Shown: in pieces, positions 8,037 to 16,735 of the stretch
Position numbering within the stretch: position 1 is the stretch's first letter
Layout of the letters: each line of letters starts with the position of its first letter
Assembly (NCBI GenBank): GCA_002307215.1
Contig: DBTU01000043.1
Coordinates: forward strand, 1-50,598
Length of the DNA: 50,598 bases
Source: Lachnoclostridium sp. UBA1308
GTDB lineage: Bacteria > Bacillota > Clostridia > Lachnospirales > Lachnospiraceae
Direction of reading: 5' to 3'
Program-made: the position numbers and the translations under genes
The notes under the pieces: generated by a model
Database searches by the model: none
Seen by the model: only the letters and a program-made list of their open reading frames with translations
What the model was told of the DNA's origin: nothing

Positions 8037-9386
8037 ATGGCAAACAAGATATTATTTGATTTTTCTGTAGCAAAAAAATTCATCTCAGATACTGAGATAG
8101 ATATGATAAAGACTTTTACCGGGGCTGCTAAAACAGAGCTTGTGGATAAATCAGGCGCAGGAAATGAATTTTTAGGATGGATTGATCTTCCGGTGGATTA
8201 CAATAAGGAGGAATTCTCTCGCATTCAGAAGGCGGCAACAAGAATAAAAATGGATTCGGAGGTGCTTTTGGTTATAGGAATCGGTGGTTCCTATCTCGGA
8301 GCCAGAGCTGCAATTGAATTCTTAAGACACAGCTTCTACAATTCGGTTTCAAGAGAGATCAGAAAGACTCCGGAGATCTATTTCTGCGGGAATAATATCA
8401 GCAGTAATTATATGAATCATCTGAAGGATGTAATCGGCGACAGAGATTTTTCCATTAATATTATCAGCAAGTCCGGAACAACAACTGAACCAGCTCTTGC
8501 TTTCCGCGTATTTAAAAAGCTCTTAAATGAAAAATACGGCAGGAAGGAAGCAGCGAAAAGAATATATGCAACGACGGATAAGTCAAGAGGAGCCCTCAAA
8601 AGTCTTGCAAGCGAAGAAGGCTATGAGAGCTTTGTGGTACCCGATGATGTCGGCGGACGTTTCTCTGTATTGACTGCAGTAGGTCTGCTTCCGATTGCAG
8701 TCAGCGGCGCAGATATCAGTAAGCTGATGGAAGGGGCTGCAAGTATGAGAAATTACTGCTTAAACAGCTCTTTTGAGAATAATGATGCCTTAAAATACGC
8801 AGCTGTACGTAACATATTGCTGCGAAAGGGCAAGAGCATAGAAATAATGGCTAACTATGAGCCATCACTGCATTTTGTATCTGAATGGTGGAAGCAGTTA
8901 TTCGGAGAGAGTGAAGGCAAGGATCAGAAGGGTATCTTCCCGGCAGCAGTAGATTTCACTACAGATTTACATTCTATGGGACAGTTCATTCAAGATGGCC
9001 AGCGTACTCTTTTTGAGACTGTTATCAGTATTGAGAAATCCTCGACGGAGATAATCTTGGAAGAGGAAGAAATAGATTTAGACGGCTTAAATTATCTTGC
9101 CGGTAAGAGTGTGGACTTCATCAACAAGAGTGCAATGACGGGTACTTTACTTGCACATACAGATGGTAATGTTCCAAATCTTTCGGTAACCATTCCCGAG
9201 CAAAATGAGTTCTATTTGGGGGAATTGTTCTATTTCTTTGAATTTGCCTGTGGAGTCAGCGGATATATGCTTGGCGTGAATCCCTTTGATCAGCCGGGCG
9301 TAGAAAGCTATAAAAAGAATATGTTTGCGCTTCTTGGAAAGCCCGGATTTGAGGCACAACGTGAGGAATTGTTAAAGAGATTGTAG
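8037..9386 (+). CDS. pgi: glucose-6-phosphate isomerase
   Basis: This glycolytic enzyme interconverts glucose-6-phosphate and fructose-6-phosphate. The 449-residue product carries the SIS-domain phosphosugar motifs GIGGSYLGARA and ISKSGTTTEPALAF. It also has DVGGRFSVLTAVGLLP, a PGI signature, the DLHSMGQFIQDG region, and the C-terminal QPGVESYKK signature with the catalytic-site Lys. Length matches the bacterial short PGI type. The ATG at 8037 follows GAAGGGAG; a codon 45 bp earlier overlaps the -10 region and is rejected. It is a single gene with its own promoter and a strong shared terminator downstream. Confidence 0.96.
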   Translation: MANKILFDFSVAKKFISDTEIDMIKTFTGAAKTELVDKSGAGNEFLGWIDLPVDYNKEEFSRIQKAATRIKMDSEVLLVIGIGGSYLGARAAIEFLRHSFYNSVSREIRKTPEIYFCGNNISSNYMNHLKDVIGDRDFSINIISKSGTTTEPALAFRVFKKLLNEKYGRKEAAKRIYATTDKSRGALKSLASEEGYESFVVPDDVGGRFSVLTAVGLLPIAVSGADISKLMEGAASMRNYCLNSSFENNDALKYAAVRNILLRKGKSIEIMANYEPSLHFVSEWWKQLFGESEGKDQKGIFPAAVDFTTDLHSMGQFIQDGQRTLFETVISIEKSSTEIILEEEEIDLDGLNYLAGKSVDFINKSAMTGTLLAHTDGNVPNLSVTIPEQNEFYLGELFYFFEFACGVSGYMLGVNPFDQPGVESYKKNMFALLGKPGFEAQREELLKRL

Positions 9387-9421
9387 TAACAATAATACTT
9401 TTTCAGAGTATAATGTATTGA

Positions 9422-9529
9422 ATGAATAAGGTAGCAAGACAGTTTGATTGGGATACGATACATATCTTTGATCATTCGCAACCGAATCCCTTTTACCTCG
9501 TAAAGAGCGTGAACAGATTACTGCCTTGA
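9422..9529 (+). pseudogene. 35-codon ORF, possible gene remnant
   Basis: A short ORF (ATG 9422, TGA 9527-9529) lies between pgi and its terminator. Its product has an ordinary-looking aromatic-rich composition (QFDWDTIHIFDHSQPNPFYL). There is no good ribosome site before it, and I do not recognise it. It may be a leftover fragment or chance. Confidence 0.25.
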
Positions 9530-9570
9530 TACCTTACCAGAATTATTCGGCTGCTTAAAATAGATATGCC

Positions 9571-9601
9571 AAACCGCCCCTAGTAACCTAGGGGCGGTTT
9601 T
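9571..9601. terminator. bidirectional terminator pgi / ABC exporter
   Basis: AAACCGCCCCT pairs perfectly with AGGGGCGGTTT around a short loop, flanked by A and T runs. It serves both convergent units. Confidence 0.9.
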
Positions 9602-9634
9602 GTGTGTGGGTAGATGTTTATTTATCTAACACGA

Positions 9635-11398
9635 TTAATTTAAGCTATAGTAGAGACCTTTTCTATTCATCAAGTCTTCGTGCGTACCTTCTTCTGCAAT
9701 TCCCTTATTGGCAATATAAAGAATTCTGTCCGCATTTCTTATGGTAGATAATCTATGAGCAACAATAAAAGCTGTTTTATCCTTTAGTATAACATCCATT
9801 GCTTGCTTAATCAGATTCTCTGTCTCTGTATCGATGGAGCTGGTTGCTTCATCCAGTATGATGACGGAGGGGTTCTTTAGTACAATACGGGCAAAACTGA
9901 TGAGTTGTTTCTCGCCTGCCGACAGTCCTTCGCCTCGTTCGTCAAGCACCGAATAAAATCCATCCTTCATTTTTTCGATGTATTTGTCTGCGGAGATGGT
10001 GCGAGCAGCTTCCATACACTCTTCATCCGTAGCATCTTCTTTGCCATAACGAATATTATCTATAATCGTCCCCTTGAAAATGAACGGATCCTGCATCAAT
10101 ACACCAACCTCTTTACGCAGTGAGGTTACTTCAATATCTCGGACATCTACGCCGTCGATCTTTACACTTCCTTTTGCTACATCATAGAATCTTGTAATGA
10201 TATTAATTACCGTGGTCTTTCCTGCTCCTGTCGGCCCGACCAGAGCAATCGTTTCCCCCGGTTTTACATTGAGATTAAAATTCTCCAGTATATTGATGCC
10301 TTCATCATATGCAAAGGTTACGTTGTCAAAATCTACTTTGCCTTCAATATTTTGAAGTTCTACCGCGGCTTTCCCGCTGTTAATATCAACGGGATAATCT
10401 ATGGTATCAAATACCTGTTCCAGGTTGGAGCTTACTTGAGCCAGTTGTTGAATAAGAACAGCAATCTGTGTAAGCGGCCCGCTAAATAAGCTCATATAAC
10501 TTGTGAAAGCTACAACGGTACCGGTGTCTACCGTATTAGACCCATGAAGAATCATAGTTAAGGATACACCATACAGGCAGAGCACTCCGATATTCCAAAA
10601 AATCTCAACAATGGGGGTGTTAAGCTCATTTCGGTATACGATCCGAAGCCAGGACTTAATACTGACACCATGAATATCTCGGTAAATGCTTTCATTCATT
10701 GCAGATCGGTTATAGTTCTTTGCAATCTTCTCACCCATTATGGATTCCACAAGAAAAGCTGTTCGGTTCGAATTCTTCGCCCGAAGAATTGCAAATAGTT
10801 TCCGGATAAAGAATCGGAGAACAAAGACACATGTCATCATCGGAATTGCTGCAGCGAAAACAATAGCAGTCAAAGGAGGACTTATGGAAAGCATAAATAC
10901 AGTCACTACGATTATTTTCACGATATAGATAAGAAATTGCAACAAACTGTTGGTAAAAAAGTTGGCAAGGTCATTAATATAATCTGTAACGCGTACTACA
11001 ATTTTACCATCAGGTCGGGAATCAAAATAATCAAAGGGCAGTAGTTGAAGCTTATAAAAGATATCCTGACGGATATTAGCGATTACTTTGTGACCTGTCA
11101 TACCCATAAGCCTTTGATGAGCAAAGGTAATGCCGATTTCAATAGCAGCAAGTGTTGTCAGCCCGGCAATGACAAAAATCAGTGTCTGGGAATCCTTTGT
11201 AATAATTAAATGATTGATGATATATCTGAGCAACAGAGGGGCAATCATAGCTGCACCTGAAGAAATCAACATCAGGAAACACACCAGTATAAAGACCTTT
11301 TTATACGGCAATACATACCGTAGTGTTCTGCTAAGCTGTTTTACATCTATCTTTTTTTGAATTACTTCATCTTGAAAATATGTATTTCTCTGTGCCAT
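9635..11398 (-). CDS. ABC exporter half-transporter, canonical Walker B subunit
   Basis: This is a membrane-NBD fused ABC exporter half. The N-terminal half contains about six membrane segments (residues 35-320). The nucleotide-binding domain has Walker A GPTGAGKTT (about 390), Walker B ILDEATSSID (about 518) with the catalytic Glu, and a divergent signature LSAGEKQ (about 495) in place of LSGGQ. The H-loop is IVAHRLST. The ATG at 11398 was chosen because AGGTG lies about nine bases upstream; a TTG at 11407 is an alternative. It starts one base after the stop of the partner gene, so the two are translationally coupled and should form a heterodimer. Substrate unknown (drug, lipid or peptide export are all possible). 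Confidence 0.9.
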   Translation of the reverse strand: MAQRNTYFQDEVIQKKIDVKQLSRTLRYVLPYKKVFILVCFLMLISSGAAMIAPLLLRYIINHLIITKDSQTLIFVIAGLTTLAAIEIGITFAHQRLMGMTGHKVIANIRQDIFYKLQLLPFDYFDSRPDGKIVVRVTDYINDLANFFTNSLLQFLIYIVKIIVVTVFMLSISPPLTAIVFAAAIPMMTCVFVLRFFIRKLFAILRAKNSNRTAFLVESIMGEKIAKNYNRSAMNESIYRDIHGVSIKSWLRIVYRNELNTPIVEIFWNIGVLCLYGVSLTMILHGSNTVDTGTVVAFTSYMSLFSGPLTQIAVLIQQLAQVSSNLEQVFDTIDYPVDINSGKAAVELQNIEGKVDFDNVTFAYDEGINILENFNLNVKPGETIALVGPTGAGKTTVINIITRFYDVAKGSVKIDGVDVRDIEVTSLRKEVGVLMQDPFIFKGTIIDNIRYGKEDATDEECMEAARTISADKYIEKMKDGFYSVLDERGEGLSAGEKQLISFARIVLKNPSVIILDEATSSIDTETENLIKQAMDVILKDKTAFIVAHRLSTIRNADRILYIANKGIAEEGTHEDLMNRKGLYYSLN

Positions 11399-11399
11399 A

Positions 11400-13223
11400 T
11401 TAACCAATCACCTCACTTTTTTTCTTATCAAAGTGGATGACCGATTTTTTCTGGGCATCCTGAATATTGTATACATTGGCAAAATGACCACCCAGCTTCA
11501 TTAACTGATCAAAGGTTCCTCTTTCGATAATCATACCATCCTGCATGTAAATAATCTCATCACAGTCAACGACGGATGACAATCTGTGAGCAGAGAGAAG
11601 TATGGTTTTTAGGGGATAGTTTATCTTGATATCCGAAAGAAGTTTCTTCTCAGTCTCTACGTCCAGAGCACTGGTGGAATCATCGAGGATAATGACGGGA
11701 GCATCCTTTAGGAGGGCTCTGGCAATCGAAATCCTTTGTTTCTGGCCACCGGAGATACCGAGGCCTCTTTCACCTACGATGGTCTCATACCCGACAGGCA
11801 GTTCTTCGATAAAGCTATGTGCCTGAGCATGCTTAGCCGCCTGAACAACCTGTTCTCTTTCAATATCGGGCTCGGAATATGCAATGTTCGAATCAATCGT
11901 GTTAGAGAACAGAAAGACCTCTTGAAATACGCAGGAGAAATTATTTCTTAGGGAATCTAAGGCGTAGTTTCGGATATCAGTACCATTAATCTTAATACTG
12001 CCTCCGGTCAGGTCGTGAATGCGGATTAGCGACTCTAAAAGAACGCTCTTACCGCTGCCGGTCCCTCCAACAATTCCGATCTTTTTCCCATAAGGAACGT
12101 CAAGAGTTATATCCTTTAGCACTTGTTTGCCATCCATGATAAGAGAGGCATTTTTTATCCTGATATCAGGTGATTTAATCGCATCAATTACTTTATATCC
12201 GTCGGGTATCTTTGGTACGCAATTCATGAAATTCATCATCTTCTGTCCGGATACCATCTGTTGCTGTACCTGGAAGAGGGTGTTGTTAATTTGGGAGATA
12301 AAGTCCATAATCTTAAGGACATAATTAGAACAGGCCACAAGATATCCAACCATCAGATAACCTTTTATAACAAGAATGGTGCTGACTGCGATGGTCCCGA
12401 TATAGGCGAACTGCTTGATTGAGCTGAACATAACTTCAAATTTAGACGACAGCTTGATCTGTTTTATGTAGGAATCTCTCAGTTTCTCATTTGATTTATC
12501 AAACTTCCTCCGTTCCAAATCCTCATTGGTGAAAGAACGAACGAGTCTTACTGCTTCTATGTTCTCCTGAACGGTGAGGTTCATCTCACTGTTGCAGTTT
12601 CTTATATTTCTATAGTTGAGTTTGGCGGCTTTCTTAAAATTCATTAACGCTATGATAAAAAATGGTGTCATTATCAAGGGAATAATAAGAAGATTAATAT
12701 TAATATGAGATAACAGATAGGCACAGCTTGCCAATACAAAGATACTGTCAAAAATATTAGGTATCATTCTACCGAAAAGTTCCTTGAACATAATCGTATC
12801 AGAATTAATGGTAGTTAAAAGCTCACCGGTATTATATTCAGATATGGTTACGGTATCCAGCTCCAACAGCTTATGATAGGTAGCCATCCTTAAATCAGTT
12901 TCCATTCTGAGTCCAAGATGCTGGTTAGTGATATTTTTAATATAGACAAGAATAATACGAGTAATTAAAAAAATCATAAATATAACGGAAAGGCTGAAAA
13001 ATAGTTTAAGAGTATGAACACCACCATACTTTCCGTTTAGTAAAAATGAAAATATATCGGTATTATTTGGTTTGTTATCACATATCACATAATCAATAAA
13101 CATTTCTGACATCAAGGGTATCATCAAATCCGCGGTGATTGCCAAAAAGCTGATAAGCTGTATCACTGTTGCCAAAGGGATACTTCGTTTCCAAAATTTG
13201 AGACCAAACTTAAATACATCCAT
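11400..13223 (-). CDS. ABC exporter half-transporter, degenerate Walker B subunit
   Basis: This 607-residue partner subunit has six predicted membrane segments and an NBD with Walker A GGTGSGKS (about 386). Its signature ISGGQKQ (about 488) is close to canonical. Walker B reads IILDDSTSALD (about 510), with Asp where the catalytic Glu is expected. Paired with the downstream subunit, which has a good Walker B but a poor signature, this predicts one active and one degenerate ATPase site, as in heterodimeric exporters such as BmrCD or TM287/288. Ribosome site GGAAGG. It lies 77 bp after a LacI-type regulator on the same strand. Confidence 0.9.
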   Translation of the reverse strand: MDVFKFGLKFWKRSIPLATVIQLISFLAITADLMIPLMSEMFIDYVICDNKPNNTDIFSFLLNGKYGGVHTLKLFFSLSVIFMIFLITRIILVYIKNITNQHLGLRMETDLRMATYHKLLELDTVTISEYNTGELLTTINSDTIMFKELFGRMIPNIFDSIFVLASCAYLLSHININLLIIPLIMTPFFIIALMNFKKAAKLNYRNIRNCNSEMNLTVQENIEAVRLVRSFTNEDLERRKFDKSNEKLRDSYIKQIKLSSKFEVMFSSIKQFAYIGTIAVSTILVIKGYLMVGYLVACSNYVLKIMDFISQINNTLFQVQQQMVSGQKMMNFMNCVPKIPDGYKVIDAIKSPDIRIKNASLIMDGKQVLKDITLDVPYGKKIGIVGGTGSGKSVLLESLIRIHDLTGGSIKINGTDIRNYALDSLRNNFSCVFQEVFLFSNTIDSNIAYSEPDIEREQVVQAAKHAQAHSFIEELPVGYETIVGERGLGISGGQKQRISIARALLKDAPVIILDDSTSALDVETEKKLLSDIKINYPLKTILLSAHRLSSVVDCDEIIYMQDGMIIERGTFDQLMKLGGHFANVYNIQDAQKKSVIHFDKKKSEVIG

Positions 13224-13300
13224 AAAATAAATCCTTCCTTCTGCCTTTTTCTCATGTTTTATCCGTGCTGGTACACGATGTTTCGCTTATTATTACCAAA

Positions 13301-14302
13301 TCATAAGGTTTCTCCTTCCGTAAATGAGTACTTGACCACGCAATCGTGTACAGTACTGTCCTTATTAATTTGACGGTGTAAAATAGAAAATGCTTTTCTC
13401 CCCAAATAGCGTATTTTACAATCAACAGACTGTATACGCGGAGATATCACCTTTAGTAGATCGATATTATCAAAACCCATAATACCGGCTTGTTCAGGTA
13501 CTTTAACTCCTCGGTCCCTGAATAAATGCAAGACCCTTATTGCTACACTGTCACTGGGGCATAAGACGGCTGTTTTTTCATCTGCATTGGCCCTAACAAG
13601 GTCAATCAGAGTATCCGGGTCATAGCTTTCAATCACCAGAACTTCCTTAAGCATTTCTTTTTTAATTCCTTCCAAATACCCAAGGCACCTTTCCTCTCGT
13701 GAAAAGATGTTAATACCCCTTTCACGTAGCTCCTGTATTCCATAATTCAGATATATAATCCGACGGTAACCTTTTTGGACGATAAACGATACAGCATTTC
13801 TCATAATTTGCCGACAGTCCACATCAACATGAACAAAGTCGGGAGAAATCCTATTATACAAAGTAACAATCGGAATGTTTAATCTCTTTAATTTATTTTC
13901 GTACTCTTTGCCGATACCGACCGGGAAAATAATTAATCCATCTACTTTTCTTCTTGCCAGATATTGAATTCCCTCTATCTCTTTCCCGGCATCATTATGT
14001 GTTAATATCAGATTAATAAAGTAGCCGTTATCCCTTGCAATCTGCTCAATTTCCTCAATAAGAAGAGAAAAGAAACTGTTGCCAAGATTAATACATACAA
14101 CGCCGATGGTATGCGTGCTTCCGGTTACCAGGCATCTGGCTGCATGATTAGGTTGATAATCAAGTTCCTTTGCGGTCTTTAGTATTTTATTTTTCGTTGC
14201 TTCATTAATACCGCCTCTGTTGTTTAAAGCACGATCAACTGTACCTGCCGAGACCTCGCAGACGGCTGCAATATCCTTTATTGTACTATTAATAGTAATC
14301 AC
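13301..14302 (-). CDS. LacI-family transcriptional regulator
   Basis: The 333-residue product has an N-terminal LacI helix-turn-helix (TIKDIAAVCEVSAGTVDRAL, about residues 7-26) with the family hinge NHAARCLVTGST. A periplasmic-binding-protein-like sugar-binding domain follows (TIGVVCINLGNSFFSLLIEE; DGLIIFPVG; CPSDSVAIRV; GFDNIDLL). The recognition helix has GTVDRALN, not the commoner TVSRALN. The start is uncertain: GTG at 14302 has a GGAG only one base away. LacI regulators usually control sugar genes, but here the next genes are an ABC exporter pair, so it may control them. A palindrome just downstream of its own promoter suggests autoregulation. Confidence 0.88.
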   Translation of the reverse strand: MITINSTIKDIAAVCEVSAGTVDRALNNRGGINEATKNKILKTAKELDYQPNHAARCLVTGSTHTIGVVCINLGNSFFSLLIEEIEQIARDNGYFINLILTHNDAGKEIEGIQYLARRKVDGLIIFPVGIGKEYENKLKRLNIPIVTLYNRISPDFVHVDVDCRQIMRNAVSFIVQKGYRRIIYLNYGIQELRERGINIFSREERCLGYLEGIKKEMLKEVLVIESYDPDTLIDLVRANADEKTAVLCPSDSVAIRVLHLFRDRGVKVPEQAGIMGFDNIDLLKVISPRIQSVDCKIRYLGRKAFSILHRQINKDSTVHDCVVKYSFTEGETL

Positions 14303-14355
14303 GCTCCAATTTTAAATTAATTATTATTAGCATATTTCGGTATAATAAAGTACAC

Positions 14356-14400
14356 CGTGCACGTCCACGTTATTATAACTGTTACGATTTGGGCTGTCCA
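14356..14400 (-). promoter_or_regulatory. LacI-type gene promoter with candidate operator
   Basis: On the minus strand, TGGACA (14400-14395) and TATAAT (14377-14372) are 17 bp apart. Just downstream, CGTGCACG (14363-14356) is a perfect palindrome inside a larger GTGGACGTGCACGGTGTAC block, well placed for LacI-type repression of its own gene. A related CGTG-N6-CACG lies at about 13265-13280, between this regulator and the ABC genes. Confidence 0.5.
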
Positions 14401-14554
14401 TGTACATTCTTATATAAAAGTAACTTAATCTTATATAAAAAAACCCAAAAGTTCGATCGTTGTGATCGTACCTTCAGGTTCCTGCTTTATTCATTTATTT
14501 TGTGTTTCCTAAGACTATTTACTTGGGGATAGAGGATACCGGATCTATATTTAA
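14401..14554. other. intergenic stretch between hemolysin III and LacI genes
   Basis: AT-rich DNA with no ORF I can support. It contains a near-direct repeat of TTATATAAAA-type sequence (14411-14440), and GATCGTTGTGATC (14454-14466) is a short inverted repeat. No terminator with a clear T run was found for the hemolysin III family gene. Confidence 0.3.
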
Positions 14555-15223
14555 TTACGGCATAGTGGCTACATATTGATACATCAGCATAAAATGGCAT
14601 ATGCTTCCTGCGAGGCAGAACAGGTGAAAGATTTCATGGGTTCCGAAATATTTATGGCGGTTGTTAAAGATCGGAAGCTTCAGCGCATAGATTACGCCGC
14701 CAATGGTATAGATAATTCCTCCTGCAAGAAGCCACTGAAAAGCTGGACCGGAGAGTGAATTGATGATTTGAGTAAAGGAAAGAACACAAGCCCATCCCAT
14801 TGTAATGTAGATGGCTGCGGAAAACCATTTTGGACACTGAACCCATAAGCTGGTTACAATGATTCCGGCAAACGCTAAGCCCCATACAAGTGAAAACAAA
14901 ATCAAGCCGGTTCGTCCCGGCAGTACGATTAGACAAATTGGGGTATAGGTTCCTGCAATCAGTACGTAAATTGCCATATGGTCGAACTTTTTAAGCCGGA
15001 GATGGCTTTTGGTTGTATTTCCAAAGGTATGGTATAGGGTACTTGCTGTATATAATAATATCATGCTCAGAATAAATATTCCGAGTGAAATAATGTGGAT
15101 GCTTCCCGGGCTGCCGGCTGCCTTGATTAATAGAGGCATAGCCGCAAATACTGCCATCAGCATTCCAATCAAATGAGTTATTGCACTTCCCGGATCCTTG
15201 GCTTTCACCTTTTTTACTGTCAT
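14555..15223 (-). CDS. hemolysin III / PAQR family membrane protein
   Basis: The 222-residue protein has seven predicted membrane segments, the normal size and topology for the bacterial hemolysin III (YqfA/HlyIII) branch of the PAQR superfamily. The family's metal-site residues are present: S and H in STLYHTF, D in KKFDHMAIY, and the two His of the C-terminal HEIFHLF block. PAQR relatives are zinc-dependent, ceramidase-like proteins; the physiological role in Firmicutes is not established and 'hemolysin' is historical. The ATG at 15223 has GGAG at 9-bp spacing; the ATG at 15238 has none. It stands alone, divergent from the DUF951 region. Confidence 0.9.
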   Translation of the reverse strand: MTVKKVKAKDPGSAITHLIGMLMAVFAAMPLLIKAAGSPGSIHIISLGIFILSMILLYTASTLYHTFGNTTKSHLRLKKFDHMAIYVLIAGTYTPICLIVLPGRTGLILFSLVWGLAFAGIIVTSLWVQCPKWFSAAIYITMGWACVLSFTQIINSLSGPAFQWLLAGGIIYTIGGVIYALKLPIFNNRHKYFGTHEIFHLFCLAGSICHFMLMYQYVATMP

Positions 15224-15238
15224 AAAAATCAGCTCCAT

Positions 15239-15487
15239 TCATTAAAAATATTTATGCATATATTATGCACGTGATTCTTCATTGTTATTACACGAGATTA
15301 ACCATATTATACCAAATAAACCTTATGAACTGCAAATTATCATTACTATAGAACATGGTAATTAATACTACATTATCTATATTTTTATACTACACCACGT
15401 TGTTTTTAAATGCAAGATAAATTTTATTTTAAATAAATAATAATTATGTTATAATTTACAACAAACAAGGACTTACTTTTCGGGATA
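15239..15487. other. AT-rich divergent intergenic region
   Basis: This region separates the divergent hemolysin III and DUF951 genes and is very AT-rich. A TATAAT at 15450-15455 (no good -35) could drive the DUF951 gene, producing a leader that contains repeat R2 copy A. I see no ORF here. Confidence 0.4.
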
Positions 15488-15627
15488 GTGTGAAATGAAA
15501 AACAATTTCTCACTTATAAGATTGTGCCTGCGTAATCCTCGACCCAAACTAATCCTGAGGTCAGGTATGTTAGCTAAGTGTAAATTATTGAAAAGCATAA
15601 TTCACACGGCAAATCCGAGGGTTTGCA
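15488..15627 (+). repeat. R2 structured repeat, copy A (before DUF951)
   Basis: Hairpin 1 starts GTGTGAAAT (15488) with loop gaaaaaca and closing AATTTCTCAC. It is followed by the conserved ATTGTGCCTGCGTAATCCTC block, then CCCAAACTAAT and AGGTATGTTAG. A second hairpin-1-like unit follows at 15578-15607 (loop gaaaagc), then GCAAATC/GGTTTGC (15610-15627, loop CGAG). It ends 17 bp before the DUF951 start and overlaps its ribosome-site region. Five copies exist in this window. Confidence 0.7.
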
Positions 15628-15644
15628 GCAGAATGGAGATTAAT

Positions 15645-15824
15645 ATGGAATTAAATATTGGTGAAATCGTCAAATTAAAAAAGCAACATCCCTGTGGCAG
15701 CAGCGAGTGGGAAATACTGCGAGTAGGAATGGATTTTCGTCTGAAGTGTCTCGGCTGCGGACATCAGGTGATGTTACCCAGAAAGCAAGTAGAAAAGAAT
15801 ATTAAGCAAGTCAGAAAGCCGTAA
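15645..15824 (+). CDS. DUF951 family small protein
   Basis: This is a 59-residue conserved Firmicutes protein of unknown function. It has the characteristic GEIVKLKKQHPCGSSEW start, a middle RVGMDFRLKC, and a CLGC pair followed by MLPRKQVEK. Three Cys (HPCGS and CLGC) could bind a metal; that is inference. In other Firmicutes it often lies near chromosome-partition or ychF genes, which are not seen here. The ATG at 15645 follows GGAG by six bases. Longer in-frame starts upstream run through repeat R2 and are not believed. Confidence 0.85.
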   Translation: MELNIGEIVKLKKQHPCGSSEWEILRVGMDFRLKCLGCGHQVMLPRKQVEKNIKQVRKP

Positions 15825-15894
15825 AAAATCGTAGGTCACTGCATGAAATCAGAATTCATCAAAGTGGTGGTATATGTCATGGGAAGGAGCACAA

Positions 15895-16548
15895 ATGACG
15901 AAAGAATATATATTATTTGATCTTGACGGTACACTGACTAATCCTAAGTTGGGAATTACTAAATCTGTTCAATATGCGCTAAAGGCTTTTCAAATTGATG
16001 AACCCAATCTGGAGGCTCTGTGCCAATACATCGGCCCGCCCTTAAGAGATTCATTTCGAGAGTTTCTCGGATTTGATGAGGCACAGGTTGAGGCTGCCGT
16101 TGAAAAATACCGTGAGTACTTTGCGGTTACAGGAATATATGAAAATGAAGTATATGAGGGAATTGATAAGATGCTTAACCGGTTGAAAAAGGAGGGAAAA
16201 ACATTAATTGTTGCAACTTCAAAGGCAGAAGAATTTGCTCGCATAATTCTTAAGCATTTTAAGTTGGATGGGTATTTTGCCGATATTTGCGGTGCTACGA
16301 TGGATGCCTCAAGAGCCACCAAGGAGGCAGTAATACGCTATGCCTTGGATAAAAATAAGATCACGGATCTTTCGCATGTTGTCATGGTCGGAGATCGTAT
16401 GCATGATGTAGAAGGAGCAAAGGCGGTAGGAGTTGCTTCAATCGGAGTGTTGTTCGGCTATGGCAGCAGGCAAGAGCTTGAGAAGGCCGGTGCCGATATT
16501 GTTGTGGAAACGGTTGAAGAGTTGTACCGGAGCATTATGGAGATGTAG
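15895..16548 (+). CDS. HAD-superfamily phosphatase (PpaX/Gph-like)
   Basis: The 217-residue product is a HAD hydrolase with catalytic motif I FDLDGTLT (residues 6-13) and motif II in IVATSK. Lys of motif III lies near TKEAVIRYAL, and motif IV is VMVGDRMHDVEGA. An alpha-helical C1 cap sits between motifs I and II, which places it with phosphoglycolate phosphatase/pyrophosphatase/5'-nucleotidase-like members. The exact substrate cannot be told. The ATG at 15895 follows GGAAGGAG; an earlier ATG at 15874 would overlap that site. It probably continues the DUF951 transcript (about 70 bp gap). Repeat R2 copy B begins one base after its stop. Confidence 0.88.
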   Translation: MTKEYILFDLDGTLTNPKLGITKSVQYALKAFQIDEPNLEALCQYIGPPLRDSFREFLGFDEAQVEAAVEKYREYFAVTGIYENEVYEGIDKMLNRLKKEGKTLIVATSKAEEFARIILKHFKLDGYFADICGATMDASRATKEAVIRYALDKNKITDLSHVVMVGDRMHDVEGAKAVGVASIGVLFGYGSRQELEKAGADIVVETVEELYRSIMEM

Positions 16549-16549
16549 C

Positions 16550-16674
16550 GTGAATTATTGAAAAGCATTAGACTCGCAAGCTTTTGCGAGACTATTTTCA
16601 CACTTAGAAGTTTGTGCCTGCGGAATCCTCGGCCCAAACTAATTCAAAGGGTAGACATGTTACGTTAGTATAAG
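16550..16674 (+). repeat. R2 structured repeat, copy B (HAD/exonuclease gap)
   Basis: Hairpin 1 pairs GTGAA (16550) with TTCAC and keeps the ttgaaaagca loop motif. It carries an extra perfect apical hairpin (CTCGCAA / TTTGCGAG). Hairpin 2 is GTTTGTGCC, then TGCGGAATCCTC, then GGCCCAAACTAATTC, followed by the tail ACATGTTACGTTAGTA. The copy fills most of the gap between the HAD gene and exonuclease III. Confidence 0.7.
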
Positions 16675-16735
16675 TGGCGGAAATAAAATTTGAACTTACT
16701 CAGCCCATGCAAATTAAAGGAGGGTGTAAAATAAT

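Noticed and set aside
15495..15644. 50-codon N-terminal extension of the DUF951 protein
   Set aside because: It is encoded by repeat R2, and a good ribosome site points to the ATG at 15645.
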